Origin: JACQHM01 sp964535215
GTDB taxonomy: Bacteria; Methylomirabilota; Methylomirabilia; Methylomirabilales; JACQHM01
Assembly: GCA_964535215.1 (NCBI GenBank)
Contig: CAZHST010000015.1
Span: forward strand, 7,751 to 71,750
Direction of reading: 5' to 3'
Length of the DNA: 64,000 nt
A model generated the notes under the pieces. The model saw only the letters and a program-made list of their open reading frames with translations. It did not search any database and was not told the origin of the DNA. Position 1 is the first letter of the stretch. Every line of letters starts with the position of its first letter. The translations under genes and the position numbers were made by a program. Shown here one piece after another: positions 1-7,473 of this stretch.

Positions 1-435
1 ATCCGGATCCAGCTCCCTCCTCTCAGGGAACGGCCGGAGGATATCCCCCTCTTCGTCGATCACTTCCTCAAGCAATACGCCGAGGCTTCCGGGAAGGAAG
101 TGCGGGGGATTTCGGAGGAAGCCTTGGCTTATCTCTTAAAGCATCCCTGGCGGGGGAACGTCCGGGAGCTGGAGAACGTCATCGAAGCCGCGGTGACGCT
201 GGCCAAAGGCCCAATCCTCAGCCTGGACGACCTTAGCCCTCTCCTCCCCGGTGCGGCCGTGGTCGAGGCCACCGGACCTTGGCCCACTTTGGCAGAGCTG
301 GAAAAGGTCCACATCGTTCAGGCCCTTCAAAAGACCGGAGGGAACGTGACGAAGGCCGCAACGCTTTTGGGCATCAGCCGGAAGACCCTCTACCGGAAGA
401 AGAAGCGATACGGCCTGGACGCCGTTTCCTCTTGA
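1..435 (+). CDS. Sigma-54-dependent NtrC-family activator, C-terminal part
   Basis: Only the last 144 codons are present; the frame is open to the left edge. It begins inside the AAA+ domain with IRIQLPPLRERPEDIPLF, the usual end of the sigma-54 activator ATPase core, followed by the HPWRGNVRELEN motif that closes the domain. After a linker, residues 110-140 form a Fis-type helix-turn-helix (GNVTKAATLLGISRKTLYRK). Such proteins bind upstream sites and hydrolyse ATP to open sigma-54 RNA polymerase promoters. The sensor domain and Walker motifs lie outside the window, so the signal it senses is unknown. A sigma-54-like promoter and a palindrome lie in the spacer just downstream, which suggests (inference) that it controls the glgB cluster. 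Confidence 0.93.
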   Translation: MRIQLPPLRERPEDIPLFVDHFLKQYAEASGKEVRGISEEALAYLLKHPWRGNVRELENVIEAAVTLAKGPILSLDDLSPLLPGAAVVEATGPWPTLAELEKVHIVQALQKTGGNVTKAATLLGISRKTLYRKKKRYGLDAVSS

Positions 436-511
436 CCCAGGAGCGTCCCAAAAGGACCCACTGATGAATCCCTTTTAAGCTAAGCAAAGATCCTTCTTCC
501 CATCTTCAAAT

Positions 512-526
512 GGGACAAAATGTCCC
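512..526. promoter_or_regulatory. Palindrome, possible activator-binding site
   Basis: GGGACA and TGTCCC form a perfect 6-bp inverted repeat around AAA. It lies in a locally AT-rich spacer, roughly 105-120 bp upstream of the start expected from the sigma-54-like element at 604-619. That is the usual distance for an enhancer bound by an NtrC-type activator. Binding is inferred only from position and symmetry. Confidence 0.35.
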
Positions 527-603
527 TCCTTCTTATCTTAATGCTCTAATGCTTTTCCCTCTTTTTTCTCAGTAAAATCAAAGGATTACGTTCACATAGC
601 GTC

Positions 604-619
604 TGGCATGGGGCCTGCA
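604..619 (+). promoter_or_regulatory. Candidate sigma-54 (-24/-12) promoter
   Basis: The stretch TGGCATGGGGCCTGCA has the invariant GG (605-606) and GC (617-618) exactly ten bases apart, and differs from the TGGCAY-N5-TTGCA pattern mainly by C for T at the start of the -12 element. Transcription would begin near 629-631 and run toward glgB at 1012. It lies about 170 bp after a sigma-54 activator gene, which strengthens the case. Confidence 0.45.
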
Positions 620-629
620 TGAAGATCCC

Positions 630-757
630 ATGAATTATGTTAAATTGAACAGGCCGAAGATTCTGGTCGTTGACAATGATCAGGAGATACGCTAGCTCCT
701 GGTGGACGTCCTCACCCGGGAAGGTTATATCGTGTTTCACGCGAAGAATGGGGCAGA
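630..757 (+). pseudogene. Degenerate response-regulator copy
   Basis: The translation MNYVKLNRPKILVVDNDQEI closely matches the start of the intact response regulator at 2972, but codon 22 is TAG (693-695). After the stop the same frame continues as LLVDVLTREGYIVFHAKNGAED, parallel to residues 23-45 of the intact protein, and then all similarity ends. It is a truncated and interrupted paralogue. Its ATG coincides with the transcription start predicted from the sigma-54-like element. The rest of the gene-free stretch 436-1011 shows no other recognisable gene; an open frame at 761-955 (64 codons) matches no family I know. Confidence 0.75.
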
Positions 758-1011
758 AGATTGGCGGAAAGCAGCGGCCGTGAGGAGAGTCTTCTTTTCA
801 GCCATGAGGAGGGGGATGCGGTGACGCTGGCCCTCCGCCGGTATGAGCCGTTCGTGGAGGACCCCGTGATCGAGCGGGTCGGAAAGCAGGAGCCCACGCA
901 CCGGCCAGAGGGTACCAAGCCTTCACCTCCCACTGGAGAAGAGGGCCTCAAATAGAAGGCACCGCAATGAAGGAGGATACTACCTTCAACTCGGTCTGCG
1001 AGGTGGTGTGA

Positions 1012-2985
1012 ATGACCCGAAGACCGCCGGTTTTGTTCGAGGTCACGTTGCTTAGCGATCAGGACCTCTACCTCTTCAACGAGGGGAGCCATTTCCGCCT
1101 GTACGAGAAGCTGGGGGCCCACCCTCTGACCGTCGACGGGGTCGAAGGGACCTACTTTGCCGTGTGGGCCCCCAACGCCGAGCAGGTGTTCGTGATGGGG
1201 ACCTTTAACGGTTGGGACAAGACAAGCCACCCGCTGCGGCCCCGAGAGCAGTCGGGGATCTGGGAGGGCTTCATCCCCGGCGTAGGCCAGGGGACCCTGT
1301 ACAAGTACCACATCGTCTCCCGGTACCACGGCTACCGGGTGGACAAGGCGGATCCGTTCGCGGTCTTCAACGAGGTCCCGCCCAAGACGGCCTCGATCGT
1401 CTGGGATCTTGAGTATGCATGGGGGGACCAGGAATGGATGGCAGGACGGAAGAGGCGGAACGCCCTGGACGCCCCCATCGCCATCTACGAAGTCCACGTG
1501 GGCTCCTGGAGGCGGGTGCCCGAGGAGGGGAACCGGTCGTTAAGCTACCGGGAGCTGGCTTTGAGGTTGGCGGAGTACGTGAAGCGGATGGGCTTCACCC
1601 ATGTGGAGTTCCTCCCCGTCATGGACCACCCCTTCTTCGGCTCGTGGGGCTACCAGGTTACCGGGTACTTCGCTCCCTCGGGCTTTTACGGCACCCCCCA
1701 GGACCTGATGTCCCTGATCGATTCCCTCCACCAGCACGGCATCGGCGTGATCCTCGATTGGGTGCCCTCGCATTTTCCCACCGACGAGCATGGGCTCGGC
1801 TTCTTCGACGGGACCCACCTCTTTGAGCACGCCGACCCCAGGAAGGGCCTTCACCCTGACTGGAACACCTTCATCTTCAACTACGGGCGGAACGAGGTCC
1901 GGAGCTTCTTGATCTCCAGCGCCCTCTTCTGGCTGGACAAGTACCACGCCGATGGCCTCCGGGTGGATGCGGTCGCCTCGATGCTCTACCTGGACTACGG
2001 CCGAAGAGAGGGAGAGTGGATCCCCAACGCGTACGGGGGGAAGGAGAACCTCGAGGCCATCGCCTTTTTGCGGCGGTTCAACGAGGAGGTGTACCGAAAC
2101 TTTCCCGACGTCCAGACGATCGCCGAGGAGTCCACGGCCTGGCCGATGGTCTCCCGGCCGACCTACGTGGGGGGGTTGGGGTTTGGGCTCAAATGGGACA
2201 TGGGCTGGATGCACGACACCCTGGAGTACATGGCCCAGGATCCGATCTTCAGGAAGTACCATCACAACAAGTTGACCTTTCGCATGCTCTACGCCTTCCA
2301 CGAGAACTTCATCCTCCCCCTCTCCCACGACGAGGTCGTCTACGGCAAGGGGTCGCTGCTTCGGAAGATGCCTGGGGATGACTGGCAGAGGTTCGCCAGC
2401 TTACGGCTCCTGTTCGGGTACATGTACGCCCAACCGGGCAAGAAGCTGCTGTTCATGGGGGGGGAGTTCGGCCAGTGGCGGGAGTGGGTCCACGACGACA
2501 GCCTGGACTGGGACCTCCTGGATTTGGTCCCTCATGCCGGTGTCCAGCGGTGGGTGGCGGACCTCAACCGGCTCTACCGGGATGAGCCGGCCCTCCACGA
2601 GCTCGACTGCAGTCCGGGAGGCTTCGAGTGGGTTGACTGTCACGATGCCGACTCAAGCGTTGTCAGCCTGATCCGGAAGGGGAGGTCCCCGGACAGCATC
2701 GTGCTCGTCGTCTTGAACTTCACCCCCGTCCCCCGGTTCAACTACCGGGTGGGGGCGCCGCGTGGAGGGTTCTGGAAAGAGATCCTCAACAGCGATGCCC
2801 GGGAGTACGGGGGGAGCGGCCATGGCAACCTGGGCGGGGTGGAGGCAACGCCCATCCCTTATCACGGCCGCCCCTACTCCCTGAACCTCACCCTGCCCCC
2901 CCTTTCCGCCGTGTTCTTCAAGCTTTTTCCTGTCCCCCAGCTTTCAGGTTCAGGCGAGGAGGGTTCAGAGCATGGAAAGGGTTGA
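1012..2985 (+). CDS. glgB: 1,4-alpha-glucan branching enzyme GlgB
   Basis: The 657-residue protein has an N-terminal CBM48 domain (LYLFNEGSHFRLYEKLGAHP, then FAVWAPNAEQVFVMGTFNGW) followed by a GH13 barrel. Catalytic residues are visible: nucleophile D319 in LRVDAVASMLYLDY, acid/base glutamate in AEEST (residues 372/373), and D440 in LSHDEVVYGK. It transfers alpha-1,4 chains to alpha-1,6 positions, making branched glycogen-like glucan in the cytoplasm. The ATG at 1012 follows GAGGTG and starts directly after a TGA in the same frame. Length fits the shorter GlgB form with one N-terminal module. It heads a block of sugar genes and overlaps the next gene by 14 bp. No other glycogen gene is here, so it may act with the treS/treT glucan-trehalose routes. 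Confidence 0.96.
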   Translation: MTRRPPVLFEVTLLSDQDLYLFNEGSHFRLYEKLGAHPLTVDGVEGTYFAVWAPNAEQVFVMGTFNGWDKTSHPLRPREQSGIWEGFIPGVGQGTLYKYHIVSRYHGYRVDKADPFAVFNEVPPKTASIVWDLEYAWGDQEWMAGRKRRNALDAPIAIYEVHVGSWRRVPEEGNRSLSYRELALRLAEYVKRMGFTHVEFLPVMDHPFFGSWGYQVTGYFAPSGFYGTPQDLMSLIDSLHQHGIGVILDWVPSHFPTDEHGLGFFDGTHLFEHADPRKGLHPDWNTFIFNYGRNEVRSFLISSALFWLDKYHADGLRVDAVASMLYLDYGRREGEWIPNAYGGKENLEAIAFLRRFNEEVYRNFPDVQTIAEESTAWPMVSRPTYVGGLGFGLKWDMGWMHDTLEYMAQDPIFRKYHHNKLTFRMLYAFHENFILPLSHDEVVYGKGSLLRKMPGDDWQRFASLRLLFGYMYAQPGKKLLFMGGEFGQWREWVHDDSLDWDLLDLVPHAGVQRWVADLNRLYRDEPALHELDCSPGGFEWVDCHDADSSVVSLIRKGRSPDSIVLVVLNFTPVPRFNYRVGAPRGGFWKEILNSDAREYGGSGHGNLGGVEATPIPYHGRPYSLNLTLPPLSAVFFKLFPVPQLSGSGEEGSEHGKG

Positions 2986-3370
2986 CCTCAACAGGCCAAA
3001 GATCCTGGTGGTTGACGACGATCCGGAGATGCGCCGGCTCCTGGAGGATGTCCTCAGCCGGGAAGGCTATACCGTGTTTCAGGCGGAGAACGGGTCGGAG
3101 GCTCTTCTCAAGCTTCGGGAGAGGTCCTACGATGTGATCATCCTGGATAAGATCATGACCGGCTTGAGTGGTCTGGAGATCCTGCCCGGCATTAAGGTGG
3201 TCCAGCCGGAAGCCCGCGTGATCCTGATCACCGCCTTCGGCGATCGGGAGACCTACCTCGAAGCCTTAGGGAAAGGGGCGACCGCGTATCTGGCCAAACC
3301 CTTCGGCATGTCGGTCCTCGTCCAGATGGTCAAGAAGGCCCTCGAGCAGAAGACCTGCCCTGAGCGTTAG
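2972..3370 (+). CDS. Stand-alone response regulator receiver protein
   Basis: This 132-residue protein is a single CheY-like receiver domain. The acidic pair D16/D17, phosphoacceptor D59 (VIILDKIM), T87 and K109 (AKPFG) are all present, so phosphorylation should be possible. There is no output domain. The start overlaps the end of glgB by 14 bp, so the two are probably co-translated. A broken copy lies upstream at 630-757, which suggests duplication around glgB. No histidine kinase is in the cluster; its partner is unknown. It may signal to the glycosyltransferases or be a phosphate sink, but nothing in the sequence decides this. Confidence 0.9.
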   Translation: MERVDLNRPKILVVDDDPEMRRLLEDVLSREGYTVFQAENGSEALLKLRERSYDVIILDKIMTGLSGLEILPGIKVVQPEARVILITAFGDRETYLEALGKGATAYLAKPFGMSVLVQMVKKALEQKTCPER

Positions 3371-3398
3371 CGAGGGGGGAATGGGGAGGGAAGAGGCC

Positions 3399-4613
3399 AT
3401 GAGTGACTTCCATCAGACGGGCGTGATTACGACGCTCCACCGACTGGGGAAGCCGAACCTGGATCAGTTGGAGAAGGAGCTGGAGGAGACCCTCCTCCTT
3501 CGACCTATTGCCCTTGTCCTTCCTTGCCTCTATACTGAGTTGGAGGGGGAGGCGATGTCCCGGATCATCCGGGAGCTGGCCCGGGTCCGCTACCTCCGGG
3601 AGATCGTCATCTCGCTGGGGCGGGCCGGGAAGGAGGAGTTCGAGCGGGCCAAGGCGTTTTTCGCCGTCCTCCCCCAGAGTCCCAGGATTGTGTGGAATGA
3701 CGGCCCCCGGGTCCAGGCCCTCTACCAACTGCTCCAGGAGCATGGCATCTCCGCTGGACCTGATGGGAAAGGGCGATCAGCCTGGATGGCCTTCGGCTAC
3801 GTCTTGGCCCGCGGTCAGAGTGATGTCATCGCCCTTCACGACTGTGACATCGTGACCTACACCCGGGAGCTTCTGGCCAGACTCTGCTATCCCGTAGCCA
3901 ACCCGAAGCTGGCCTTCGAGTTCTGCAAGGGCTACTACAGCCGGGTGACGGATCGGCTGCACGGTCGGGCTACCAGGCTCCTGGTCACGCCCTTGATCCG
4001 GGCCCTTCAGCGGATGGTCGGGTACCAACCCTTCCTGATCTATCTCGACAGCTTCCGGTACCCGCTGGCCGGGGAGTTCGCCATGCTGGCGGATCTGGCC
4101 CGGGTGAACCGGATCCCCTGGGATTGGGGGTTAGAGGTGGGGGTCTTGGCCGAGGTCTACCGGAACTGTGCCATCGGCCGGGTCTGTCAGGTGGACCTCC
4201 TGGATACCTACGAGCATAAGCACCAGGTCCTCTCCCTGGACGATCCGACGAAGGGCCTCATGCGGATGGCCGTGGACATCACCAAAAGCCTGCTCAGAAC
4301 CCTGGCGGAGGAGGGAATCCCCATCTCCGAAGGTTTTCTCAAGACCCTGCCGGTCGGCTACCTCCGCTCCGCCAGGGAGATGATGAGCCGCTACCAGAAT
4401 GATGCCTACATCAATAGTCTCCGCTTTGACCAGCATGAGGAGGGGATGGCGGTGGAAGCCTTCGCCCAGGCGATCCGTCTCGCCAGCGAAGAGTTCGTGG
4501 CCGATCCCCTGAGTGTGCCTTTGATCCCCAACTGGAACCGGGTCCTCGCCGCCATCCCGGACTTCTTCGTCAGGCTCCGGGAGGCGGTGGATCTGGACAA
4601 CGCTTCAGGATGA
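3399..4613 (+). CDS. GT81-type glucosyl/mannosyl-3-phosphoglycerate synthase
   Basis: The protein (404 residues) has a GT-A fold with the metal-binding D-x-D-like motif in ALHDCDIV, and the pair of motifs typical of GpgS/MpgS enzymes: a GEFA segment followed by WDWGLEVGVLAEVY and HKHQ. This family joins glucose or mannose from a nucleotide sugar to 3-phosphoglycerate, the first step of glucosyl- or mannosylglycerate synthesis. A matching phosphatase is encoded at 8679, which supports the pathway. I chose the ATG at 3399 because GGAGGGAAG precedes it at good spacing; an in-frame ATG at 3381 is also possible. The sugar donor cannot be read from the sequence. The stop overlaps a possible upstream start of the next gene. 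Confidence 0.82.
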   Translation: MSDFHQTGVITTLHRLGKPNLDQLEKELEETLLLRPIALVLPCLYTELEGEAMSRIIRELARVRYLREIVISLGRAGKEEFERAKAFFAVLPQSPRIVWNDGPRVQALYQLLQEHGISAGPDGKGRSAWMAFGYVLARGQSDVIALHDCDIVTYTRELLARLCYPVANPKLAFEFCKGYYSRVTDRLHGRATRLLVTPLIRALQRMVGYQPFLIYLDSFRYPLAGEFAMLADLARVNRIPWDWGLEVGVLAEVYRNCAIGRVCQVDLLDTYEHKHQVLSLDDPTKGLMRMAVDITKSLLRTLAEEGIPISEGFLKTLPVGYLRSAREMMSRYQNDAYINSLRFDQHEEGMAVEAFAQAIRLASEEFVADPLSVPLIPNWNRVLAAIPDFFVRLREAVDLDNASG

Positions 4614-4639
4614 GGGTGGCTGTAGAGGAGGGGGGAGCC

Positions 4640-5056
4640 ATGGAGCTATCGTTCCAGCATTATCGTCGGCAGACCGAGAAGAGGCTCAGGGAGTATGAGC
4701 AGAGACTTCGGGAGTGCGAGGCGCGCATCAGGAGCCTGCAGCGGAAGATCCAGCAGACCGAGGGAGAAGACCGGGCCGCCATTCAGAGGATCCTCGACGA
4801 CCTCCAGGATCGGTACAGCCAGGCGAAGACCGTATGGGGCAAGGCCCTGGAGCAGGTCGAGCGAACCTTGAGCGAGGGGAGGACGGCGATCGAGGCAGCC
4901 CTGGCCACCGCGGGAGAGGTCGGGACCCGATCGGCAAAGACGGCCCGGGGGCTCCTGAAGGCCACCCGCATCCGGATCCGGGCCGTGCGGGAGGGGGTGA
5001 AGGCCGGGATTCAGGCCGCCAAAGAGGTCAGGAAGCGTCGAAGGGAGCGGGGGTGA
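4640..5056 (+). CDS. Coiled-coil basic protein of unknown function
   Basis: The 138-residue product is almost wholly helical: residues 1-75 are rich in Glu, Arg and Gln with heptad-like spacing, a middle Ala-rich stretch follows, and the tail is strongly basic and ends in a cluster of Arg and Lys. There is no signal peptide, membrane span or enzyme motif. The start at 4640 follows a strong GAGGAGGGGGG site; a weaker in-frame ATG at 4610 would overlap the previous stop. Its TGA overlaps the GTG of the DUF5752 gene, so translation is probably coupled. It resembles no family I can name; a scaffold or nucleic-acid/polyphosphate binding role is only a guess. Confidence 0.75.
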   Translation: MELSFQHYRRQTEKRLREYEQRLRECEARIRSLQRKIQQTEGEDRAAIQRILDDLQDRYSQAKTVWGKALEQVERTLSEGRTAIEAALATAGEVGTRSAKTARGLLKATRIRIRAVREGVKAGIQAAKEVRKRRRERG

Positions 5057-5733
5057 GCAAGGTGGAGCAGAGGTCTGAGGAACCCTTCGTCTTCGTGGGA
5101 TGCATCGAGCTCCAGGAGCTCCTGGGGGAGTGGGCCGAGGATGAGAAACAGCTCGTGGATCTCTTGGAGCAGGTGCCTTTGGATTCGATCTACTACCACA
5201 CCCACAGCTACTTCCTCCGGCACCGGTACATCCCGACCCCTTTCACCAACGATTTCGCCAACTGGGCAGCCCTTGAGGTCCGGGATCAGGTGCTGGCGGA
5301 GAAGCTGGCCGTGGTGGATCCCTTCGAGTTCGATGGGTTGGAGCCGTTAAGGGATGAGCTGATCTCCATCATTGACGAACATCTCTCGCGGATGGCCATC
5401 GTGCCCAGGGTGGTCTTCGGCGAGCCTTTCTACTTCAAGCAATCCAGGATCATCGAAGTCCCTACAGGGCGAGAGGCTTGGACCTTGCGAGAGTTCCGGA
5501 ACGCCCTTTCCGAGGTGGACATTAGCGCTATCTACTACCACATGTTCGAGGCCCGGATCCGGCTCGACCGGAGGGAGAGTGATTTCTCCATCTGGCTCCA
5601 GAAGGGTTTAGGGCTCCCGGAGTTGGCGGAAAAGGTCAGGACCCTTCACCCATACCTGGGGAGTCTGGAGCGCCTCCGCTCCAGACTCCTCGTGGTCTGC
5701 GACGAGTTCCTGGCGAAGGAAGGTGTCGGGTAA
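5053..5733 (+). CDS. DUF5752 family protein
   Basis: The 226-residue protein is built from two similar halves. Each contains an L-x-S/A-I-Y-Y-H motif (DSIYYHTHSYFLRHR near residue 40 and SAIYYHMFEARIRLDRRESDF near 165) followed by a segment with WAALEV or SIWLQKGL. This looks like DUF5752, a family I recall next to trehalose-type glycosyltransferase genes. The repeat of paired Tyr-Tyr-His suggests two equivalent binding sites, but no activity is known to me. It begins with GTG overlapping the previous stop (GTGA) and is followed 20 bp later by treS, so it belongs to the same operon. Confidence 0.8.
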   Translation: MSKVEQRSEEPFVFVGCIELQELLGEWAEDEKQLVDLLEQVPLDSIYYHTHSYFLRHRYIPTPFTNDFANWAALEVRDQVLAEKLAVVDPFEFDGLEPLRDELISIIDEHLSRMAIVPRVVFGEPFYFKQSRIIEVPTGREAWTLREFRNALSEVDISAIYYHMFEARIRLDRRESDFSIWLQKGLGLPELAEKVRTLHPYLGSLERLRSRLLVVCDEFLAKEGVG

Positions 5734-5753
5734 ACAAGGAGGGAGAGCCTGCG

Positions 5754-7433
5754 GTGCTGAACACCGATGAGCTGTGGTACAAGGATGCCATCTTTTACGA
5801 ACTCCATGTCAAGGCCTTCTACGACAGCAACGGGGATGGCATCGGGGATTTTCGCGGCTTGACGGAGAAACTCGATTACCTCCAGTGGCTGGGGGTGGAT
5901 TGTCTCTGGCTTCTGCCCTTTTATCCATCACCGCTTAAGGACGATGGCTATGATATCTCCGATTACTACGGGATTTGCCCCGATTATGGCTCCATCAGGG
6001 ACTTCCAGGAATTTCTCGGAGAGGCCCACCGCCGGGGCATCCGGGTGATCGCCGATCTGGTGATGAACCACACCTCGGATCAGCATCCCTGGTTCCAGGA
6101 GGCGAGAAGTTCTCCCGATTCCCCCAAGCGCCATTACTATGTCTGGAGCGACACCGATCGGAAGTATGAAAAAGCCAGGATCATCTTCATTGATACGGAG
6201 AAGTCTAACTGGACCTGGGATCCGGTGGCCCAGGCGTATTACTGGCATCGGTTCTTCAGCCATCAGCCGGACCTGAACTATGAGAATCCTGAGGTCCGGC
6301 AGGCCATGCTCGACGTGATGACCTACTGGCTTGACATGGGGCTCGACGGGTTCCGGTGCGATGCCGTGCCCTACCTGTTCGAGCGGGAGGGGACGCTCTG
6401 TGAGAACCTTCCCGAGACCCACGCGTACCTGAAGGAGATCCGCCGGAGGATTGATGAGGCCTACAAGGGTCGCATCCTCCTGGCAGAGGCCAATCAGTGG
6501 CCGACCGACGTTCGTTCCTACTTTGGGAATGGGGACGAATTCCACATGGCCTTCCATTTTCCCTTAATGCCCCGGATGTTCATGGCCTTAAGAAGCGAGG
6601 ACCGACAGCCGATCATGGATATCTTCACCCATACCCCTCCTCTCCCAGAAAGCTGTCAGTGGTGCCTCTTCTTAAGGAATCACGATGAGCTGACCTTGGA
6701 GATGTGTACGGGTGAGGAGAGGGACTACATGTATTACGCCTATGCGAGGGATCCGCTGATGAGGCGGAATATTGGGATCTGTCGCCGTCTGGCCCCCCTG
6801 GTGGACAACGATCGCCGCAAGATCGAGCTTTTAAACAGCCTGCTCTTCACGTTGCCCGGCAGCCCCATCATCTACTACGGGGATGAGATTGGGATGGGCG
6901 ACAACATCCACCTCGGGGACCGAAATGGTGTCCGCACCCCTATGCAGTGGTCAGGGGATCGGAATGCGGGCTTCTCAAAGGCCGATCCCTCGAGGCTCTA
7001 CCTCCCGGTGATCACGGACCCCGTCTATGGCTATGAGGCGGTCAATGTGGAGGCCCAGATCCAAACTCCCCATTCGCTGTTGCACTGGATGAGGCGGCTC
7101 ATCGCCATTCGGAAGAAACACCCGGTGTTTGGCCGTGGTTCGATCGAATTCCTCCATCCGGCAAACGAGAAGGTCTTAGCCCACATCAGACAGTATCAAG
7201 GGGAAACGGTTCTGCTGGTTCATAACCTGGCCGGTTCCGCCCAGCCGGTCGCCCTGGACTTAAGACGATTTGCGGGGGCGGTCCCTGTTGAGCTGTTTGG
7301 GGGGACCCGTTTCCCACCGATTGACGATCGTCCTTATGTGCTGAGCCTTGGCCCTTACGGGTTTTACTGGTTCCGGCTCCAGAGGAGCATGGAGGAGGAG
7401 GGGTCCTATGGGATTGAGGGCACCGCGATATAG
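5754..7433 (+). CDS. treS: Trehalose synthase (maltose alpha-D-glucosyltransferase) TreS-like
   Basis: This 559-residue GH13 enzyme has the TreS opening (WYKDAIFYELHVKAFYDSNG), the catalytic triad D203 (GFRCDAVPYLFE), E245 (LLAEANQWP) and D311 (LRNHDEL), and the NGVRTPMQWSGDRNAGFS segment typical of TreS. It interconverts maltose and trehalose by intramolecular transfer in the cytoplasm. There is no fused maltokinase domain; the protein ends after a short C-terminal beta domain. It starts with GTG after AAGGAGGGAGAG. With branching enzyme upstream and TreT downstream it links glucan/maltose to trehalose. A close alternative is another GH13 alpha-glucosidase or amylosucrase-like enzyme, but the motif set fits TreS best. 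Confidence 0.9.
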   Translation: MLNTDELWYKDAIFYELHVKAFYDSNGDGIGDFRGLTEKLDYLQWLGVDCLWLLPFYPSPLKDDGYDISDYYGICPDYGSIRDFQEFLGEAHRRGIRVIADLVMNHTSDQHPWFQEARSSPDSPKRHYYVWSDTDRKYEKARIIFIDTEKSNWTWDPVAQAYYWHRFFSHQPDLNYENPEVRQAMLDVMTYWLDMGLDGFRCDAVPYLFEREGTLCENLPETHAYLKEIRRRIDEAYKGRILLAEANQWPTDVRSYFGNGDEFHMAFHFPLMPRMFMALRSEDRQPIMDIFTHTPPLPESCQWCLFLRNHDELTLEMCTGEERDYMYYAYARDPLMRRNIGICRRLAPLVDNDRRKIELLNSLLFTLPGSPIIYYGDEIGMGDNIHLGDRNGVRTPMQWSGDRNAGFSKADPSRLYLPVITDPVYGYEAVNVEAQIQTPHSLLHWMRRLIAIRKKHPVFGRGSIEFLHPANEKVLAHIRQYQGETVLLVHNLAGSAQPVALDLRRFAGAVPVELFGGTRFPPIDDRPYVLSLGPYGFYWFRLQRSMEEEGSYGIEGTAI

Positions 7434-7473
7434 GGGTGCGATGGATTCTTACGGAAGGAGAGGGTAGGGAAGG

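Noticed and set aside
761..955. 64-codon open frame between the broken regulator and glgB
   Set aside because: No recognisable motif, starts with TTG without a ribosome site, and lies in a decaying spacer; not enough to call a gene.
967..1014. In-frame ATG 14 codons before glgB followed by TGA, suggesting a selenocysteine-extended GlgB
   Set aside because: The TGA directly precedes a good ATG with its own ribosome site, and the 14 codons are unlike any GlgB N-terminus. No SECIS-like stem was seen.
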